A stretch of 10,553 nucleotides of DNA, from contig JAKVBZ010000129.1 in NCBI GenBank assembly GCA_022448645.1, positions 1 through 10,553 on the forward strand. Direction: 5' to 3'. The position numbers were made by a program, and so were the translations under genes. Below are positions 6,708 to 10,553 of the stretch, one piece after another (position 1 is the first letter of the stretch; every line of letters begins with the position of its first letter). The stretch comes from Pirellulaceae bacterium. Its GTDB lineage: Bacteria; Planctomycetota; Planctomycetia; Pirellulales; Pirellulaceae. The notes under the pieces were generated by a model, which worked only from the letters and a program-made list of their open reading frames with translations, did no database searches and was not told where the DNA came from.

Positions 6708-7670
6708 TTAGTTCCACATTGGAGTCGGTATCTTACTGAAAATCCCATCGATTACTTCCTCGAAGGAACTGAAGTTGCCTGATAGCCTGACACTCAAGAC
6801 TGGTTTTGCTACATCCTGCACATCGTCAGGCGTAACGAAACTGCGCCCCCTGAGAAAGGCGCGCGCCTGCGCTACCCGCTGCAGTATCAAGAGCCCTCGT
6901 GGACTCAGGCCAAGACTAATGTCGGGATGGTTGCGAGTTGCCTCAGCCAGATCGACCAGATATCGATGCACCTTTTCTGCAACAGTGATATTAGCAACAG
7001 AGGACTGAATTGCCGCCAGCGAATCCGGCGAGAGAACTATGTCTGCAGACTCTGCCTGGTCCTGATTGCCAACCTGGGATGCCAAAAGCTCCATTTCTGT
7101 AGCACGTCCAGGGTAACCGATAGACAACTTCATTGCGAAACGGTCGAGCTGTGCTTCTGGTAGCGGGTAAGCACCATGACTGTCTACCGGATTCTGTGTA
7201 GCGACAACAAAGAATGTTGGTGGTAAGCGATGCGTTACTCTATCGATAGTGACTTGCCGCTCGGCCATCGCTTCGAACAGTGCACTTTGGGTTCTGGGTG
7301 TTCCACGATTAATTTCATCTGCCAGCAAAACATTCGCAAAAACAGGACCTTCACAGAATTCAAATTCGCGTGTTTTCTGATTAAATATACTAAAGCCAGT
7401 AATATCACTCGGCATCAAGTCAGGAGTGCATTGCACGCGTGTGTACTGCCCTCCTATAGCGTCTGCCAATGTCTTTGCCAGGGTTGTCTTACCTAACCCC
7501 GGCAGGTCTTCCAGCAACAAGTGCCCCCTGGCAAGCAGGCTCGCAAGAACGAGTTCGATTACTTCTTTTTTCCCGCGTATTGCTGTGTTCAAGACGTCGC
7601 GTAGCGACTGAATAGCTTCCGTCGGATCGGCCATGTTAACTACTGCGTCGATTGTTTGATTGACAGTCAT
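6708..7670 (-). CDS. MoxR-family AAA+ ATPase
   Basis: A 320-residue cytosolic AAA+ ATPase of the MoxR branch, at the usual family length. Walker A is DLPGLGKTT (55-63, Lys61); Walker B is LLADEINR (115-122); sensor 1 is VVATQNPV (155-162); the arginine-finger region is PEAQLDRF (171-178); sensor 2 is LSPRG (256-260, Arg258). MTFQ-like and GPVFANV blocks (108-114) typical of the family are present in the form FCEGPVFANVLLADE. All nucleotide-handling residues look intact. MoxR proteins act as chaperone-like ATPases for DUF58/vWA partners, which are often membrane-linked. Here the partner gene lies two positions upstream with a TgpA-like gene between. The start codon directly follows the stop of the upstream gene (TAA then ATG with no gap), with GGGGAGGAAG located inside the upstream gene's last codons, so translation is coupled. 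The ATPase is conserved in full while the two upstream partners show altered active-site residues. Confidence 0.95.
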   Translation of the reverse strand: MTVNQTIDAVVNMADPTEAIQSLRDVLNTAIRGKKEVIELVLASLLARGHLLLEDLPGLGKTTLAKTLADAIGGQYTRVQCTPDLMPSDITGFSIFNQKTREFEFCEGPVFANVLLADEINRGTPRTQSALFEAMAERQVTIDRVTHRLPPTFFVVATQNPVDSHGAYPLPEAQLDRFAMKLSIGYPGRATEMELLASQVGNQDQAESADIVLSPDSLAAIQSSVANITVAEKVHRYLVDLAEATRNHPDISLGLSPRGLLILQRVAQARAFLRGRSFVTPDDVQDVAKPVLSVRLSGNFSSFEEVIDGIFSKIPTPMWN

Positions 7671-10013
7671 TTAGCTTCCTCCCCTTAAGTGCGAGGAACT
7701 AAAGTGGCGCCGCCTCTTAGGTGGTTGCAGTGCAAAAGTAGCGGCAGTTCTACACAAGGCATTCACTTCGCCTCGCGAATAGGAGGCAGAATGCCCTTCA
7801 CCATAGAGGGCCCAGTTTGCAAGTGAAAGAAATGCGACTTCCCAGTTCTCGGCCTCGATCGAATCCTGCGATTTAGAAAGATTCCACTTACTGAGCGAAA
7901 GTGCGCTGGGACGTGGGTACCCGCGAACTCTTGCCCGACGTTCCAATAAACGCAGTGTTGATATGACTTGGTATCTGACGTCTCCCCATTTGTGATGCAA
8001 ACGCCACCAGTATGTGATTGCCAAGTCAATGACATCGGCTTTCTTATACCAGGTGGCTACTACGAATGCTACGAGTGCCAAGGCTGTAACAGGCCTGCTC
8101 TTTACAGCGTGCCAGGTTCGAGCGGCTCGATGAAGCAACTTTGACCAGGGAGATTCGGGTGCAAGCAGGACCTGATATCCTGGCGAGGGTTCCACGGTAA
8201 ACCATTGATCACGCCTGACAACTTCACCCGTTGACTCAGACCCACCAGGCGACGCAAGCACTTCAACCCAAAAATGAGCGTCATCCGCATAAACCAAGGT
8301 GAGGCGAGATTGGTGGTCGTAGTTTTCCGAGTCGGCATAGAATCCACTCACGACTCGCGTTTCGTAACCCAGGGACTGAATCAGAAGAGCGGCAGACGTA
8401 GCGAATAGATAATTAGGGCCGCGTTTTGAATCAAAAAGAAAGTACTCTGCAGCGTCTTCTACATCCTGCGAAACCAAGGCTTCCGGATCGAGTGTGTATT
8501 CTTGCTGCAGACGCCTACAAACGGCTTCGATCTGAGGCCACCCATTAGCGATGCCTTCGGTCCATTCGTGAGCAAGGTTGGCGACGGCATTCTTAGAGAT
8601 CTTGGCGTCTTCAGAACGCTTTTCAATAGCTGGAATCTGGGAAAACCGACGACGGAGCGATTCAAGATGCAGTATTGTTAATTGGGGAATAAAATCGACA
8701 TCGATTGCAAGCATTCCGTCTTGCGTCGTATCGAAGAAGTTTTTGGCATGAATCCTATCGATATGGATCCCCCGCAGATTCGGTGGGGATGGCACTCGAT
8801 CCGTCTTCAAATTGATAACTCGAATCTCATGCTGGTCCAAATAGGACAATGCATCGTTGGCTAATGTACCATCGTATCTCACCCAACTCTTTCCGTCTGA
8901 AGTACCTTTCTCCAAATTCATTGGAATTGGTCTGGCACTATTGGAAGATGTCAGCTTGTGACCATCCCACCTATCATAGGTGCACAAGCCGAGATGAACT
9001 GGAACTCGTCCAGAAACCTGCAACAGGACACGAGATCGCAAATCTTGCACATTTGCAATTTTTCGCTTTCGTTTCCGGACAGCACTGAATTCGCGGGCAG
9101 CGTTTTGGCTCATACCTCGTCGTTGGTGATTCTTCTGCATCTGGATGGAACCAAGTGGAATTGCCTTAATGCGTTTTCTTTTTCTCGATATCGGCAGAGG
9201 CTCGGAAAACTCGTTGATCGCGTCATACAAGCTTGGCATCTTGGATTCAAGAAACAGTTCGCTTTCGACAGGACCGAAACTACTGGCATTCTCTTTGGCG
9301 GCAACCATCTGCGGCCCATCGCCAACTCCTCCGTAGGCGTATTCGTCTTGCGAACCAGTACCGCCTGAACTTGGCAGAAAACCTTCAATGGCCGTCGTGT
9401 AGGACTGGCCGTTTACAAATGGAAACATCAACAATGTGACCACGCCTGCTAACGCTGCTGCGCATATTGCAGGCTTCCATGGAATAGCGCGTTCTGAATG
9501 CGTTAAGAAACAGTCGCCAAGTCGGGACCAGTAGGCTCCCAGCAACCACCACATGCCAGCGATTGTGTAGACAATCAGAAGTGCTATGGTCCAGTAGTTC
9601 ATCAGCCAAAGCAGGCTGAACAACGCAAGAAAACAACTTGCCAGAGAGGCGAACGCCTTGCTTCTCTTATCACCCCCCCCAGCGGCCAGGCCAATCATCA
9701 TATTGCGCAGGCACAGGGCGATTTGCATTTCAAAAGGGCAACCAAAACGCCCCATCTTTCGACCATACGCATTCCATACCAGGGGTACAATCATCAGCAC
9801 CGAGAAACCAACGATTGATAGAACACGCCCAGTTGTCGCTTTGCCTAATTGATGTTTGTATCTAAGAACAAGAGCAACAATCATCACAATCGCGAGCTGA
9901 ATCCACTCCTGCGGAGCGGGTCCCTGCCGATCGTAGATAGCAAGTTGCAACATTAGCGTTGCGATTGCCACCAAGAGATACGTTGGGCCCGCTAATGATG
10001 AATTAGACTGCAT
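7671..10013 (-). CDS. TgpA-like membrane protein with transglutaminase-fold domain lacking the catalytic Cys
   Basis: A 780-residue protein with the TgpA/DUF3488 layout. About six membrane segments lie in residues 11-200, then a basic periplasmic region (270-320 is rich in Arg/Lys), the transglutaminase-like core at about 475-615, one more membrane segment at 643-656, and a cytosolic tail with WEVAFLSLANWALYG near 724-738. The core is easy to align: FLFDSKRGPNYLFATSAALL (525-544) corresponds to the RRGxCEHFASA motif, putting Asn534 in place of the nucleophilic Cys. His580 in AHFWVEV is kept; the Asp of WVxVDPTP is Glu608 in WFTVEPSPG. The usual Cys-His-Asp triad is thus Asn-His-Glu, so classical protease or transglutaminase chemistry is unlikely. 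ATG 10013 is preferred to ATG 10073: it has GGGAG 8 nt upstream, starts close to the first membrane segment, and overlaps the DUF58 gene by only 11 nt. It probably acts in envelope maintenance with DUF58 and MoxR. Confidence 0.85.
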   Translation of the reverse strand: MQSNSSLAGPTYLLVAIATLMLQLAIYDRQGPAPQEWIQLAIVMIVALVLRYKHQLGKATTGRVLSIVGFSVLMIVPLVWNAYGRKMGRFGCPFEMQIALCLRNMMIGLAAGGGDKRSKAFASLASCFLALFSLLWLMNYWTIALLIVYTIAGMWWLLGAYWSRLGDCFLTHSERAIPWKPAICAAALAGVVTLLMFPFVNGQSYTTAIEGFLPSSGGTGSQDEYAYGGVGDGPQMVAAKENASSFGPVESELFLESKMPSLYDAINEFSEPLPISRKRKRIKAIPLGSIQMQKNHQRRGMSQNAAREFSAVRKRKRKIANVQDLRSRVLLQVSGRVPVHLGLCTYDRWDGHKLTSSNSARPIPMNLEKGTSDGKSWVRYDGTLANDALSYLDQHEIRVINLKTDRVPSPPNLRGIHIDRIHAKNFFDTTQDGMLAIDVDFIPQLTILHLESLRRRFSQIPAIEKRSEDAKISKNAVANLAHEWTEGIANGWPQIEAVCRRLQQEYTLDPEALVSQDVEDAAEYFLFDSKRGPNYLFATSAALLIQSLGYETRVVSGFYADSENYDHQSRLTLVYADDAHFWVEVLASPGGSESTGEVVRRDQWFTVEPSPGYQVLLAPESPWSKLLHRAARTWHAVKSRPVTALALVAFVVATWYKKADVIDLAITYWWRLHHKWGDVRYQVISTLRLLERRARVRGYPRPSALSLSKWNLSKSQDSIEAENWEVAFLSLANWALYGEGHSASYSRGEVNALCRTAATFALQPPKRRRHFSSSHLRGGS
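7675..7684 (-). promoter_or_regulatory. Strong Shine-Dalgarno of the MoxR gene inside the upstream gene
   Basis: GGGGAGGAAG lies in the last codons of the TgpA-like gene, its GGAGG core 7 nt before ATG 7670. With the stop and start codons touching (TAAATG), this indicates coupled translation and fixes the MoxR start. Confidence 0.8.
9673..9680. repeat. Homopolymer of eight C (eight G in the TgpA-like mRNA)
   Basis: A run of eight identical bases codes for Gly-Gly-Gly in AAGGGDKRSK (residues 110-119) of the TgpA-like protein. The frame is intact as read; a slip would remove almost the whole protein. Confidence 0.9.
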
Positions 10014-10553
10014 AACAAAAACTCCCGGGACCGTTTCGCCAACTGTTGCGAATCTGCGTCGGCACATCGCCATCGCTTCTTACCGTAATCCAACTGCGCG
10101 ACATGGGACCTTGATTGACGGAGACAGGCCCCTCGCAATCCGTACGATAGACGATCGAGTCGCCGGAGAAGGAGTCGCCGAGGTCTGTCGTGATATGAAC
10201 TGTCAGGTCATTGGTGAAACGCGTGGATCGGGACCGAAGACAGCTATCGGGCATCGAACCGTTACGCGCATCAAGCAGGGCAAACCAGTCTAAGAGACCA
10301 GTCAAATCGTTACTTCTAGAAAGCGCGTGAAACTGACTCGTGTGAGTAAAGATTGTAAGGTCGACACCTTGGCACAGCAGAGCTTCGCAAATACTTGCAG
10401 CAATTCGAATGGTCCATTCGATACTCGACTGCTCACCACTTCCCTTATGCAATTTAGGATGCGTATCGAGAGTAACGATTGCATTAGAGACCATAGCTCC
10501 TTCTCGCTCATACGATACAAGCTTGTCGTAGAGGGCGGTCTTTGCCCAATGAA
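10003..10553 (-). CDS. DUF58-family protein, C-terminal part (cut by window edge)
   Basis: The 5' part lies beyond the window; about 182 complete codons remain. The fragment opens with HWAKTALYDKLVSYERE, the C-terminal half of the DUF58 hallmark (a (I/V)HWKATAR...LMVREFE pattern), followed directly by a strand reading AIVTLDTHPKLH, then SSIEWTIRIAASICEALLCQGVDLTIF, as expected for the vWA-like fold of this family. The metal-site motif DxSxS is replaced by DTHPK: the Asp is kept but both serines are gone, so a canonical MIDAS is unlikely. The rest (to SFCYAV, stop at 10003) is variable, as in other members. A start at ATG 10494 would be wrong, because the hallmark lies upstream of it and stays open to the window edge. 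Its stop overlaps the TgpA-like gene by 11 nt. DUF58 proteins are partners of MoxR ATPases, consistent with this operon. Confidence 0.85.
   Translation of the reverse strand, partial: HWAKTALYDKLVSYEREGAMVSNAIVTLDTHPKLHKGSGEQSSIEWTIRIAASICEALLCQGVDLTIFTHTSQFHALSRSNDLTGLLDWFALLDARNGSMPDSCLRSRSTRFTNDLTVHITTDLGDSFSGDSIVYRTDCEGPVSVNQGPMSRSWITVRSDGDVPTQIRNSWRNGPGSFCYAV
10022..10026 (-). promoter_or_regulatory. Ribosome binding site of the TgpA-like gene
   Basis: GGGAG lies 8 nt before ATG 10013, inside the 3' end of the DUF58 gene. It supports this start over ATG 10073, which would overlap the DUF58 gene by 71 nt. Confidence 0.65.

Noticed and set aside
10014..10073. ATG 10073 start for the TgpA-like protein
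   Set aside because: Would overlap the DUF58 gene by 71 nt and add an Arg-rich stretch before the first membrane segment; ATG 10013 has a good Shine-Dalgarno.

Overview
The window looks like a chromosomal segment of a planctomycete or close relative. This rests on weak leader signals in the left part, on the MoxR / DUF58 / TgpA-like operon with its particular sequence variants, and on an integrase remnant of a type I associate with that phylum. It is an inference from memory, not a search result. No rRNA, tRNA or CRISPR array was seen.

Left part (1-4274, plus strand): about 420 bases without a recognisable gene precede three intact genes. They encode an SDR oxidoreductase (424-1173), a class III aminotransferase related to glutamate-1-semialdehyde aminomutase (1186-2568), and a member of the neutral-ceramidase superfamily (2814-4274). 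The 245-base gap before the third gene holds a short open stretch resembling the cytosolic N-terminus of a transporter, probably a gene remnant. Together the three enzymes could make a small catabolic pathway (amide or ester hydrolysis, transamination, carbonyl/alcohol redox), but the substrate is unknown. The ceramidase-like protein keeps the zinc ligands but has Asn where the ceramidase nucleophilic Ser should be.

Junction (4275-4479): a truncated minus-strand reading frame resembles the N-terminal core-binding domain of a tyrosine recombinase. Next to it are three perfect copies of a 12-bp repeat. Base composition changes about here: sampled 60-base lines run 58-68% GC to the left and 42-47% to the right.

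Right part (4480-10553, all minus strand, transcribed toward decreasing coordinates): a tight probable operon. In order of transcription it holds a DUF58 protein (cut by the window edge), a TgpA-like membrane protein with a transglutaminase-fold domain, a MoxR AAA+ ATPase, a His-rich lipoprotein and an ArsP/DUF318-type permease. The first three overlap or abut (11-nt overlap, then a TAA directly followed by ATG). The last two follow after gaps of 48 and 62 nt, each with its own good Shine-Dalgarno sequence. The most interesting point is that the DUF58 and transglutaminase-like proteins have both lost canonical active or metal-site residues and are linked to what looks like a metal-handling lipoprotein/permease pair.
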